DNA of 64,000 bases, taken from Rhizoctonia solani. Lineage: Eukaryota; Basidiomycota; Agaricomycetes; Cantharellales; Ceratobasidiaceae. The translations under genes were made by a program, and so were the position numbers. This document shows, piece after piece, positions 21,501 to 34,102 of the stretch. Below the pieces are notes generated by a model that was not told the origin of the DNA, did not search any database, and saw only the letters and a program-made list of their open reading frames with translations. The stretch is from positions 2,356,001 through 2,420,000 of the forward strand of contig NC_057373.1 of assembly GCF_016906535.1 (NCBI RefSeq). The letters are read 5' to 3'. Within the stretch, counting starts at the first letter, position 1. Every line of letters begins with the position of its first letter.

Positions 21501-24500
21501 ATTATACCCAATTGGAATCTCTAATGTATGATCGATTCTCTGTCAAACTTCATTCGGCCCAGGTTGGTCCCACAACCCAAGTACCCTGGACGTTTTGACT
21601 GAATTGTTTTCATAGCTATTGCTCGGGAGCGATCTCGAAACTGTTCTTGCAGGCCTAAGTCATGGTCATGACCGTGCCCAAGAGCTTCATCTACTCGAAC
21701 GTATCAATCTCGATTTTGTTGCCCAGAATACTATTGTTCCAGATGCCCTCAATCTCGCGAAACTCAAAGTATCTGGCAAGTTACCCGAGCTCAAAGTCAA
21801 TCTTTCAAATCAAAAGTATAAGGGCCTTATGCGTATCATTGATATTGCCATTCCAAAGTTTGGTGACGACACAGACGTATCAGCCAGTAAACCCAAACCA
21901 AGCACTGAGCAGATCCCCGATCGCCCATCCGCCCTTCCAATACCCGGAAACGTATTTTCACGACGGCAGCAAATATCCTATGCTATCGATGATGATATGG
22001 AGTCTTCAAATGGTGCCTCGAATCAAGACTTTTACGAAACGGATGAGGGAGAAATTAGCGATATGAAACTTCATCAGCACACCGTTGAGTTCACCTTTGA
22101 AGTCGAGAAGCTCCAGGCGTCACTTTACAAGACGGCAGTAGATGGAACTGAGAAGCTTCTTGCAAACACGGTTCTGGAAGGTTTTGCTCTTGAGTTTGCG
22201 ATGGCTATGTTTACTATGAATGTTGATGTCTCACTGAGGTATGCTCAACAATTCCTTATAGAAATACTGACTATATGCGTATGATTTTTTTAGATCGATT
22301 GGCATCAACATGATAACGGAAGAACAAAAAAGGATGCAGCTTCTCACTTCTAATCAAGGTCGAGCTGGAGGCGAGACTAGTTCCGACCTTGTTCGTGTCA
22401 AGTATGTTCGCGCACAGAAGGAATCTCCGGAGTTCACGTCCGTCTATGATGGGATCGATCAAAGTGTGGATGTAGCTCTTTCGACATTTAGTTTCAACGT
22501 TGCCCCAGAACCGGTACTCACACTTTATGACTTTATCATGTCGACATTTGTTGGCGGTAACGAACCAACTACAAATACCCTTACACCTGCTGAGTCTAGT
22601 GCGGGCACACCTGAAGCAGAGGAACCACCCCCACCGGTAGACTCCGGTAAAATCAAAGTAAAGGTCAAGCTCACGAGTATTCAACGTAAGCAGATTGTGA
22701 TTGGTTTAGCCACAAATAACTCATTCCTTTTTAGTGCTCTTAATGAATGGAAAGAAGATTGGAACATTGGTGCTTCCTTCAGCAAACGTCGAGGTCCTCC
22801 TACGACCAGGATCTATGTTGGTAGAAGCGAAGCTAGGTCAACTATCTCTTAGCGACGACTCAGATACACCTGTTTGCTCCAAAGAATTTAAGCAACTACT
22901 TGCCATTGAAGGGGAAGATTTGGCCAACTTCAAGTATGAAACCTTCGACCCTACCGATCCCGATTTTGATGGTATCAATTCGTCCATTCACCTTCGTGCG
23001 GGTTCGCTCAAGCTCACTTTTGCCGAGGAGCCTCTTCGTGATCTCTACGATTTTTTGGTTAAGTTTGCTCGACTGAAGAGTCTCTATGATTCGGCAACTC
23101 AAGCTGCGGTACAACGAGCGGCAGAGATTTCGAAGATGAAATTCGATGTTGTCGTGCAATCTCCCATCTTGATATTCCCGTGCAACGCAACTGCCTCTGA
23201 GGACGTGATGATTATGAAACTAGGAGAAATCGCTGCCAGCAACAAGTACGAAGGAGATGACGGCTGTATCAATGCGGGGTTGCGTGGCATTCGACTTTCC
23301 TCCAAGCTCTCAGATGGCTCAGAGAGGCACAGACTCCGTGTTATGGAAGACGTGGATATTACCGCCAGCATCCAACAATACGCAAACGTTGATAGAAATG
23401 CTCATCCGAACAAACCAGACACATATGTACGTTCGACATTGTTCTAAATGTCAGCTCGATGCTAATATAAGCGCATACACTTAGATTGACATCAAGATGT
23501 CCGATATCCGAGTGGCCTTGACTCAGACCCAGTTCTGTATTTTAATGGACCTCGCAAATTCGGTGCCTCAAGTATTTGCTACGGCAGAGGAGACCGAAAA
23601 AGAAGTAGAGCAATCGAACAACAAAATGCCTACTCTTCAGATTGAGGCATCGGTGCCTACAACTCCGGCGGATGACAACAATGCTCTAGTTGACCTGGGT
23701 CCAGAAATATCTTTGCATGCCACTGACAAGGAAGGAAAACCGATTAACGTCTGGACTACTCTTGACCTTGTGTTCTCATGTCACGCAGTGAAGTTGCACC
23801 TATATGATCAAAACGCTTCTCGTGAAGACAACCTGAAGGAATGTGGAATAGCTCGCTTTGCCCTTGTGGACAATATCGTGAGGTACAAGGCCCTCTCTGA
23901 CGGTGCTTCAGAAGCGGAGGTAGTCCTAAAATCACTGACGATGAGCAACACTCGCCCTGGTCCTACAAAGTTCAGAGAAATTATGCCCGCCGCTCAACAC
24001 GATCGCAATCAATTCATGATTCTTTATTCAACTTCAGGGGGACCAAACCCATCTTCGCGTGCGATTGTTACAATTGATTCCCCCAAGATTATATTCTCCA
24101 TGGACCCTGTCTTTGCCCTAGTGGATTTCTTTTCCAGTCCATATGCTAATCCAGAAGTGACAAACGAAGAAAATGCTGGCGCACAAATCGAAGAAGTGGA
24201 TACTGGTGCACAAACTTCTGAACTGGCCTACCGTGTTGATATTCACGATCTTTCTGTCAACATATTGGAGAACGACGCGGACCCACACAGTCAGGCAATT
24301 CACCTAACTGTTAAGGAGGTTTCCACTTCTCAGCAAGTGAGTGTGGTTATTGCTAGCTTGACCAACTGATATCGACTTTTGATAGGGGGTTATGGCTTTG
24401 AATGTCACCCAACTTGGCATGTCTCTCGGTCGAATGGGACGCTCAGCTGAAAGCGTTCGCTTTTTAGACGATATGGATGTCACGCTTTCTCTAGACACAA

Positions 24501-27500
24501 GGAAGTCTACAGCTCATCAAATGACTAGCATCGAGCTTTCGATGCAACCAATCGTATTCCGTGCTTCATACAGGGACATTAATCTCATCATGGCTATCGT
24601 CAATCGAGCAATTGAATTATCGTCGAAACCTCAGGGACAAACTCAAGATAAAACGCAAGATGCAAGGCCAGATGCAGTCTCGTCTGTGTCATCGTCGATG
24701 CCGCCCTTATCCCAACGTAAACCTTTGCCCTCATCCCGTTCACGCAAGCCCATCCGAAGAGCGAGCCACCGAGCTACTTCTGATATTCCTAAGCTCATGA
24801 TGTCTAAGGAGAAGGTCTGTCTAATATTACATGTCAATCCCTAATTGTTTATCGCTTGATTATTATTATTTAGCTCAAAGCGTCGTTCGACGGATTCCGT
24901 CTGGTCCTAATTGGTGATCTTCACGAATTGCCAATGCTTCACCTGAAGACAAAGCCATTCGAGGTCTTGGTTAGCGACTGGTCAGGAGAAGTAGGTATAC
25001 CTTCTATGTCTATGAATTCGACTCACCTTCGTCTCAGCTGAAAGCCACAACAACATTTGGAACTTCGATTAACTATTGGAATCTGGTGAATTCACACTGG
25101 GAGCCACTTATCGATCCTTGGACTTTCTCGATTTCCGTAAGTATTGGTATGGGATTAGTATGTCAATGACCTTCTCATGCACCTATAGGCTGTTAAAGAG
25201 GAGACTGAGGGCACCCTGACTGTGACTTTGGGATCAAAAGAGCGCCTTGATCTCAACATGACCTCTGCATTCGTAGAATTGGCTATCAATACGGCTATGG
25301 TATGGCAACAAAAAGGCGACCAAGTGCTACAGCGAGCCCGTGGAGGAGATGCTCCTTATCGCATTCATAACCGAACAGGAGATGTTATTCATGTCTGGTC
25401 AGATCAAGACCCGTCAGCGAAGCATGAGAAGACACCTCAATCTGTTAAAATCAATGACGGTGAGATAGTCGACTGGAGGTTCGATGATTGGAAGGCAATG
25501 CGTGAAGTAAGTGGATCGTTAGATCACGGGAGCTCTCAGTAATAATCCCCTCCCCCCCCCCCTTCAGCATGTATCGACCACCCGCGCCCATCTTATTGGT
25601 ATACAGTTCCAAGGCAAACCATGGGAGCCGGTCAAAGGGGTTCCTGTCGATCGTGAAGGGGAATTTGTCTATGGGCTTCGACCAAGCTTGGATAAAGTTA
25701 TGGATCGACTGCTATGCGAGATTACGGTGAAAGACAACGTGAAGATTATCACGTTCAGGTCCACGTACAATGTTGAGAATTTGACCTCATATACCATGAA
25801 ACTTGTGCTGGTCGATTCATCTAACAAGCCGGCATATTCGGTTCAAAAGATCGGTAGGTACAACGGTTTGCTGGAAATGATAACGGAGCTTAATTAACCC
25901 CACTTTATAGAGCCCGGTGGGCAATATTCTCTACCGATAGAAGCTGTCACCAAGAATCGTATCAAGATCAGGCCCGACGGTATGTATGCACGCACACGCC
26001 GTGTTTCTTGAGTTAACACGTATGTTTTTTTTAGCTGGCTTTGGCTTTGGATTCTCTCAGACTAGTCTCTCTTGGGATGAGCTAATCAAACGGCCAAATG
26101 TCACCGTGGCCTGCCGTCATAATGAGAATACTGAGGCACCGTTCCGTTTCCAAGTATTTGCCAAGTATGATGCTAACGATCCAATTACAAGGTAAGATGG
26201 CTTTTATATAGCTTCGACCCTAAATGACACGGCCGGTTATCAGGCGGTACCCTAAGATGAGTCTTCGGGTCCGTGCTCCAGTTGAACTGGAGAACCTACT
26301 CCCATATGACATCAAGTACCGGGTATACGATAAGAACGCCAGTCTCAACTGGACCTCGTCAGTACATTCTCATGTCTAATTTACGAAGGCTGACAGCCTG
26401 CGATAAGATATCTTCGACGCGGTGGCGTAATGCCAGTTCATTCGGTCGAACTCACGCATCTCCTTTTGTTGAATATCGAAGCTCAGGATTCCGGTGAGTC
26501 TATTAATTCCTATACTAATCTCTTGCTCATATATCATTTCTAGGTTTTGCCGCGAGCTCGTTTGCAATTATCAATGCTGATACAGACGCAGACTTTGACA
26601 TTGAAAAGACTCTAACTTTACCCGATAAAGAAGGCCGCAAGCTCGATGTAAGGCTCAATTATGTGTGAGTAATTGTACGTATATGCGGTATACCCTAGTC
26701 CTAATTCTTTGGCTAAGGCGACACCCGGACTCTGGTGGAGCGGTAAAGATACAAATCTACAGTCCTTTCATCATGATCAATAAGACGGGATTGCCATTTG
26801 CCTTGCGCGCCAACCGTACAACCCGTGCAACTGCCGCGCGTGATGTGGCAGTTGGAGATAGCAGTAAGTTGATATGACTGTGATGAGATGTATTATAACA
26901 CCACTGATCCAAAATTAAACAGGCGCTCTTACGAAACCAACGCCCTTCAGTACGATTATTGTAGATCCTACTATTACTTCCTTCACTAATCCGGTATTAT
27001 AGTGTTCTCCCATAGCAGTAAAGGAGGCAATGAGTTTTCTATCAGCGTTGCTGGCTCCTCGTGGTCAACAGTACGCTATGCTCTAATATTCTTTGCATAT
27101 GAGCTCATGTGTTGTCTTTTAGCCCGTCAATTTCGAGTCTTTGCGAACGGAAACAGAGATCGTAATGCGTGCATCCAAGAATGAGGATATCCACGTCGGG
27201 ATTTCATGGGCGGAAGGTCTCGGAAAGTACAAACTCAGCAAGGTTGTCACATTGGCACCTCGTTTTATCGTCAAGAACATGACCTCGCGTCAGCTATCTT
27301 TCCGGGAGCATGGTGTCCCGCTACAAAATGGCTCCATCCTCGACCCCAGTGGCCAGTCACAGCTGATGCATCTTCGTGCTGGAATGGATGGGCTTCTTAC
27401 TTTTGCCTACACTGCTCTCAATGCTAAATGGTATGGTTCTTGTTTCCAAGAGGACATCTTCCAGGTTTGGCTTAAACTTCTCCAGGTCAGCTCCAATTAA

Positions 27501-30500
27501 CATTCAGGATATTGGTCGCGTATACCTTCGGATGCCAACTCCTGAGAATGAACAACACCATAAACCACACCTCCTCCGTGCTGATGTTGCTCTAGAAGGC
27601 AGCACTATCTTTGTTATCCTGAGTCGTGAGACTGGGCCATGGCCATTCAAAATTGACAACCAGAGCGATTACCCTATAACTGTATCTCAAATGGCAAGTA
27701 ACATTTACCATTCCCACTTATCTATTCTCATAGTCCCTATAGGATACCACTCGACTGGAACGTGGAGACCAACCTCAAGGTACTGCTTCTTATGATGTTG
27801 GTCCGCATCTTTCGATATGGTACGCTTGGGATGCACCCGCGGCTCGCGAGAAGAAGATCCGTCTGCTCATTAACGGGCATGCGAAACACGTCGACATCAA
27901 CGAGATTGGAAACCTACCGCCCTTTCAGTTCCCAGTGAGTTGCACATGCAAGAATTTAATTGCTATGCACGTACTGAACCTAGATCAGGTTCCTCCCAGG
28001 AGTCATCGTGCAGTATCATTGGATGTCAAGGCAGAAGGCCCCAGCCAAACGCTTACCATTTCTAACTATCTAGAAGAACGAAGTGTATACAAGAGGCGAG
28101 CCCGAGCGGCAAGCGGTACCTTACAGCGTCAAGATACTATGAGCAGTCAGGAAGCCTTCGAGGCGGTAACGGCAAAGGCAAACGTTGGGCTTGTGTTCAA
28201 ACTGGATTTCGAAGGTGTCGGGCTCTCCCTAGTCAACAAGCGAATGATGGAGATTTTGTATCTCTCGGTGGAGGGCGTGCTCTTGCAATACACTGACACT
28301 GATGCAGCTCAGATATGTGACGTCTCCCTGCGGCGCCTGCAGATCGACAATCAACTTCACGACTGCCAGTTCCCTATCGTCCTGCAACCTACTCTACTCG
28401 CTCAAGATCCCAACGCACTTCCAGCCATTCAAGGGTCGCTGATGATGCTCAAGGACAACTGTAAGTATTTTGCATGACAGCCTGTTATTATGACTAACCA
28501 CCTTGTCAAGCTCATGGAGTCACATTTATTAAATACGCCTCGGTTCTACTCCAATCACTTTCTGTTCAACTGGATGAGGACTTCCTATTTACTCTGCTCG
28601 ACTTTGCCAAACTCGAGGGTGTTGCTTGGGGATCGGAGCCGCAAGAGTGAGTTTTCAGCTTCTCCTGAGAACATATCAGCTAATCAACCACTGTAGTGTA
28701 TTCACTGAACACCCAGTAGACATTCCTGAGCCACAGAATCTCAACCAAGGCGGACAAGACCTGTATTTTGAGGTTCTTGAGCTTCAACCAACCGAGCTTT
28801 CTCTTTCCTTCATGCGTTCACCACACACGAACATCGAGGAAGCCGAGAAGTAAGTCTCAATCGCATTGTACGCTCTTGTTGGACTCACCTTTGGCAGGAT
28901 CAACACTCGGAACCCTCTCGCGGTAGTGATCAACGCAATGACCATGGCTCTAGGAAATCTTAATAACGCGCCCCTTCGCTTCAACGCACTGGCCATTCGA
29001 GATATGCGTCTCAGCGTTCCAATCCTGCAAGAACGTATCATATATCACTACCGTCAAGAAGTCCTGCGGCAGCTGTATCGTGTCCTGGGCTCTGCGGACT
29101 TCCTTGGTAACCCTGTCGGGCTGTTTACCAACGTTAGCGGTGGTGTGGCCGATATCTTTTACGAACCTTACAAGGGTGTGGTTATGCACGGGAACAAGGA
29201 GCTTGGTATTGGTATTGCCAAGGTATATAATATTCAGTTTAGATGAGGGCGGATGCTGAAGAACTGCCGTCTTACAGGGAGCAGCAAGCTTCGTCAAGAA
29301 GACGGTCTTTGGCGTTACGGATAGTATGACTAAAGTGACGAGTAGCATCGGCAAGGGTAAGCGCGTCTGTCCCCTCTCAGGAGAAACTAACTAACGCATA
29401 AAAGGCCTCTCTGCAGCAACCTTTGACGAGGAGTATCAACGACAACGTCGTCTTGCCCAACGTACAAACAAACCCAAGCATGCTATGTGAGGCTACTAGA
29501 CTTGCATATACACACATCTCCTGACCTTCGTCCTCGATCAAAAACCTTTAGTTACGGAGTTACGGCGGGCGCTGAAGCTCTAGCAACAAGCATAGCTAGT
29601 GGTGTAGAGGGCGTTGTTGTACGTCATGTGTGCACTAACTGTATTAGTACCTCGTTAACGCGCGTACCTTTCCAGATGAAACCCATCGAGGGCGCCGAGA
29701 CTGGTGGTGCAAGCGGGTTCTTGAAGGGTATAGGCAAAGGGCTCGTGGGGTCAGTCTCGTTCGACAAACGCCATTTCGAGTATAGTTCTCATCTGTCTCT
29801 TACTAGCAGTGCCGTTACCAAGCCTGTCATTGGCGTGTTCGACTTAGCGGCCAACGTGACCGAAGGTAGGGTTCTTGCACTTGAGTATCCAAATATCGCT
29901 GTACTAAACCTTTTGCAGGTATTCGGAACACAACCACCGTGTTCGATAATAATCAGTCTGAACGAGTTCGCAAGGTACGTGACCCGCGCGGTAATGTGAT
30001 CCCCAACGATTCTAACAGACTGAGTACACCAGCCACGGCACATTCCACCCGATGGCATTCTCGTCCCGTACTCTGGCGCGGACGCACTTGGGCAAATGTG
30101 GATGAAAGACCTCGACGGTGGACGTTTCCGAAACGAATTCTATGTCGCGCATATCGGTGAGTCACGCTCCCTTCCGTTGCTGCTTCCTTGGTCCTGATGG
30201 GCCTGGCTCCCCTCCTAACTTACCTGACTGACATGTTTTATTTCGCAGACTTGCCAGGAGGAGACAACGTAGCGATGCTCACGACTTCTCGCATCATGAC
30301 CTTTTCCGTGAATAAACTTCGGCTCGAATGGGAAATGCCGTTTTCGTATCTCCAGGGTGTCACGATTGAAGACACAGGTATCCGGTTCACGAGCAAGTCG
30401 GGCCACGATCATGACCGATTCGTGCCCATTCCCAAGAGCTCACCCAAGAAGTGGTTCTTCCACGAGATCGAAAAGCAAGTTGTCTCAATTGGTCTTTGTC

Positions 30501-30579
30501 GTTGCTTGGGCTCCTAACCTATAATGTTTCGTACAGGGTGGTGAAGAATTACAGCGCATCGAAGCGAATTGAGCGGTAG
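18543..30579 (+). CDS. VPS13: VPS13, bridge-like lipid transfer protein at membrane contact sites
   Basis: This 12-kb gene is split by several dozen introns of about 50 nt and encodes an estimated 3,000-3,300 residues (yeast Vps13: 3144). It opens with the chorein motif (LLNRFLAPYVEGLDTSQL, then GVWQGQLSLRGLKLKK), and NVQITVKNIHIRYED follows at about 19.3 kb. The long middle, 20-25 kb, is the repeating beta-groove. Residues around 25.6-28 kb match the SHR-BD/VAB adaptor-binding region (LENLLPYDIKYRVYD, SPFIMINKTGLPFALRA, FIVKNMTSRQLSFREHG). The ATG2-C-like helices and C-terminal PH-like end lie at 28.9-30.5 kb (GNPVGLFTNVSGGVADIFYE, later GITNTTTVFDN-type text). VPS13 moves glycerophospholipids between organelles along a hydrophobic groove. 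Intron 1 uses a GTTAGC donor. All exon joins I checked keep frame, so the gene looks intact. Confidence 0.95.
25552..25562 (+). repeat. Run of 11 C in a VPS13 intron
   Basis: A C homopolymer forms the polypyrimidine tract immediately before the TTCAG acceptor of a VPS13 intron. Its length may be polymorphic or mis-assembled, but it lies outside coding sequence. Confidence 0.7.
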
Positions 30580-31381
30580 ACTGCATATAGCTTGGACTCT
30601 TTTGAATATCCTGTTTCTTTCTTACGTGTATCTTACTACTTTGATAACACCATGATCTATATGAAGCTTAGACCCATAAACGCACGGCGACTGTTCTTGT
30701 TTACGGACTCCTGGAATCACCGGTTCAGTGCGGGATCCACTCTGAAGGTAGGTTAAGCATAACCTTTTATAGCATACAAACCAATTCATGGAGCCTAACG
30801 CCATAGGAGCCCCGAGGTCAATTAGCGAATAACCCAACTCGGAACCTTGTTCGCTCATTCGATCTTTGTAATTCGAGTTCAGAGGCCGTTATTTCCATTT
30901 CGTTCATCGTCAACGCGTCGAAAATAACACGGCCTGATTGGTCGGTTCCGTCGAGCTCCGGCCTTTCAACGTGGAGTGATATCAAACAAAAGGACAAGAG
31001 AGAAAAACCAGTCTTCGAGCGCTGCACACACTGTGCGACGGACTCATTAACCAGTAATTATATATCGGTATATAGACTACTTTCTCCAACCAGATCGACA
31101 ACAAGCCAACAAAAAAGAAAGTCACACAGCGCGAGTGAGAAATGTTCTCCAACACCGACCCCCCGGCCGGTTCCAACCAACTAGTCGACACACACACAAG
31201 AAAACGTACAGGATCCTCTCCCCACTTCTACCCTATTCCAGAAATACAGTGCCACAAGGGTGTTTGCAAGAATACAATCCATTTTGTCTCGTCTCGTTTT
31301 TTTGCGTGCAAGGCATTTACGAGGATTTCCTAAAGCAACCAATATTAGTATATGCACACGCCAGGCGAGATGGCAATCGAC
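30580..31381. other. Convergent intergenic region, VPS13 / elongase
   Basis: About 0.8 kb between two convergent stop codons. It should contain both 3' untranslated regions. The short open frames inside it show no recognisable domain. Confidence 0.5.
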
Positions 31382-32667
31382 TCACGCCTTGCCCTTGACA
31401 GGTGCCTTGTAGGTGCGAATGTAAAAGTCGATAAAGAGGAACAAGTAGCTGGTCAAGAGCGCACAACCAAAGAGCGCAGCACCCTCGGTTCCAGAGCAAG
31501 TCCCCAGAGTAGGCATGAAGGGCCAGTAGGTAGCGCTAAAGTACGAGTAACCTATAGAAGGCACGTGTAAAGCTAGGACACTTATCGTACACCGCCAAAC
31601 AAGGGGGGGATGAAATCTAAAACTTACTGGCAAAGTAGACAGCGCAGAGGTCAATGACGAACTGGGTGATTTGCATGGTGGTGAGGTACTTCTTCCACTA
31701 CAATAGTCATATGCATTAGTGAACAGTGCGAGAACAAGCAAAAAATATGAGCTTACCCAGATCTTACGTCCACCAGCAGTAGCCCAGTAGTAGTAGTCTA
31801 TAGAAGGAAAGAGGATGAGCGTGAGGTGATAGCGTGGGAGAAGACATGACTTACACATGAAAACGTGAACGGTCAAGTTGAGGACGATCGGAACCCATGA
31901 CTAGCGATCCCACGCGTGAGAATGAATAACGCTACGTGGTGAGAGGAAAAAACACTTACAACACTGGTGCGGCCGTTCAATTGAGTAAAGCAGAGCAGAG
32001 CGGTGGCAGCGTGGTGGAAGACGTGCAAGAAGGCTATTTGAAATGAAACGCATGTAAGGTGGGTGAGTGTGCGAGTAAATGAAACGAGCAGGTACGCACC
32101 AAGAGGCTTCTTCTTGAGGACGAGGAAAACCGTGTCGGCAAGCTCAATATACTTGATATAATAGTTGATCATATAATAAAATTCGAGCCTCTACAAAGCG
32201 CGTCAGTCGAATGTATGGACCGAGTAAACGGGAATGTGGATGGATACGCGTTTTGTTGCGGAGTTTACAACTTCTCACGCATCCAGCGACAAAGAGCAAA
32301 CAGTGAAAGAAAAAAAATTGGATTTTTAACTCACGGGAGTCCAAGAGGTCTCGGCGCACATGGCATTGAAGAGGCCGTTCTTCCACCAGATAGGGAAGAT
32401 CTCCTCGACCATGAGGAGCAGGAGGAGACCGCTACCGGCAGTGAGATAAATATTGTGGATTTGGAAGGGAACGGTAAGCTTCATGGGATCACGAGCACGC
32501 ATGACCTCGCGCAGACTGAAGATGGTAGTCAAATAGCCAATCAAGCATGCAACGACGACGGGGGGAGTCGAGAGCGGAGTGACACCGGCCTGGTAGGACA
32601 CAAGGTATTCTGGCAGATGCCATTGCTTGGGAATTACAGACAACAGCGCGTCGGCGAGCGGAGCCAT
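31382..32667 (-). CDS. ELO-family very-long-chain fatty acid elongase (3-ketoacyl-CoA synthase)
   Basis: Seven exons, complement(join(31382..31551,31628..31697,31757..31797,31855..31900,31960..32033,32100..32190,32335..32667)), give 274 residues, a normal ELO length. ELO enzymes condense malonyl-CoA with acyl-CoA in the ER membrane, the first step of each two-carbon elongation. The signature is present in order: the [18 protein letters not shown] segment, the histidine box HVFHHAAT, the DYYYW-like [13 protein letters not shown] stretch, and the [10 protein letters not shown] helix. Several hydrophobic helices surround them, consistent with about seven membrane spans. The C-terminus APVKGKA is lysine-rich and compatible with ER retention. 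Which yeast paralogue (ELO1, ELO2 or ELO3) it matches cannot be decided by eye. The exons at the conserved core are very short (41-91 nt). Confidence 0.95.
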
Positions 32668-33113
32668 TACAACGAGTGTGAGGTAGAGGCTGGTGAGGTG
32701 GTGGGAGAGAGCAGTGCGCTACAGTCTGAAAAACTGCGAATTCGAGACGTGTTCAAATCGACCCATTTATAAGCGCTCAACCCGCGTGTCATCCGTGCAT
32801 GTGATTTGGCCCAGATGTTTTTTATTCTTCCATTTCTGCGGCAATTACATCCCCGAACCGGAGACCACGTGCAACGGGCCAACGAACACTTTTGTGGAAA
32901 AAAAAAAAGGCATGTAGATGATATTGCCATGCATGCGTAACTATGTACTTTACAGAACGGGGCGTATTATACAGTATGCGAGAATTGGCAGCAGCATTAG
33001 AGAAAGCAAGAACCGAGAGTCCCAGTTGATGAATAGAGATGGACAGCACATAAAACTCAAAACTAGGAGGCCTTTTAAACTAGTATCAACTCCTGAAATA
33101 AACCAGGGGTAAA
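32668..33113. other. Elongase promoter region and 3' end of the next gene
   Basis: 446 bp between two minus-strand genes. It includes an A10 run near 32898-32908 and AT-rich sequence toward the right. Nothing else is supported. Confidence 0.45.
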
Positions 33114-33968
33114 TCAGGTGATGACGAGCGAAGGCACCCCAGAAACCGAAGTCAGGTAGAGTTTATCACTGGAAATAGGTTAGCCCCAGGTACCAAGAGT
33201 CAAGTACAGTAATAAATGACATACCTCGGGGCACCCTTCATCAAGTCTTTCATTGCCTCGGTCACTTTGCATGACCTGACACCGTCGGTGCGGTTTTGGG
33301 GAAGAACGAAAACAAGCGCCAAGGGACTGTGGCAAGGCGAAAGTTGGTAGCTTGCATTGATCTGGACTGAAATGAGCCAAGTGCAGTTATACGCATATTG
33401 CAATCGACTTACCCCCGAAGAGCGCAGGGAACCAGTGAGTTCGTGGACCAGGTCGAGGGAACGGCGCCGAAGATCATGAACATCGTGAAGGTCACTCCCT
33501 ACAAACATATGAGATCCTGCTATTATATCCTAGTGTATGTGTGGCGCCTTACCCAGGACCTCTTCGGTAAAGCAAGTGGGGAGTGTGCAGTGCAGCTTAA
33601 CAGCGTGGTTCGGGCCTCCAACCACATCCGCAATCCTAGCAACCATATGCAGTCAGCATTCGATTTCAACTGTGGGGAAATAGAAAGCAACGGGGAGGGG
33701 TCGTGTGACATGTATGTTCCTCCCAGCGTGGTCATATGATCGGAGACTTACTTGCACAACGAGCCAATTGCGTCTTGAAAGCTTGTAAACTGTAATGAGT
33801 GCGGGGTCAGCAGACTGATGGTATGAGTATGATTTAGGGAGCTGATCTTGCGCCTGCTCCCACGGGATGGAGACCACTAACCTCCTGCACTTGTTCAGCT
33901 CGGGGCAATGCCGCGTCGCGGGTTGCGGGGAGAGTAATTGGTGCTGGAACGCTCGAGACGGACAACAT
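33114..33968 (-). CDS. Hypothetical protein, 161 residues
   Basis: Six exons, complement(join(33114..33168,33225..33361,33413..33498,33553..33635,33752..33789,33882..33968)), produce one open frame with GT-AG borders, and a TATATAAAA box lies about 130 bp upstream. I do not recognise the family. The protein is soluble, with no signal peptide or membrane span. It contains helical text such as FTSFQDAIGSLCK and DLHDVHDLRRRSLDLVHEL, and a C-terminal part with CKVTEAMKDLMKGAP followed by a beta-like end VSGVPSLVIT. It has four cysteines. The fourth intron is 51 nt, a multiple of three, and contains no in-frame stop, so its retention would simply add 17 residues. The model is supported by frame continuity across five introns, not by homology. 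Confidence 0.6.
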
Positions 33969-34093
33969 GATGGCTTATGGCTTGGAATACGAGACTGGTG
34001 AAGGCAGTCGGCGCGAAAGTACTTGAATCAAACCGGCAAGAGGAAAGATAGAAAGGGGAAGGGTGGAGGTCTTCAACCGAGCAACTGCTCTCG

Positions 34094-34102
34094 TTTTATA
34101 TA
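34094..34102 (-). promoter_or_regulatory. TATA box of the 161-residue hypothetical gene
   Basis: TATATAAAA on the minus strand, about 126 bp upstream of the start codon at 33968. It supports the gene being expressed from here. Confidence 0.45.
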
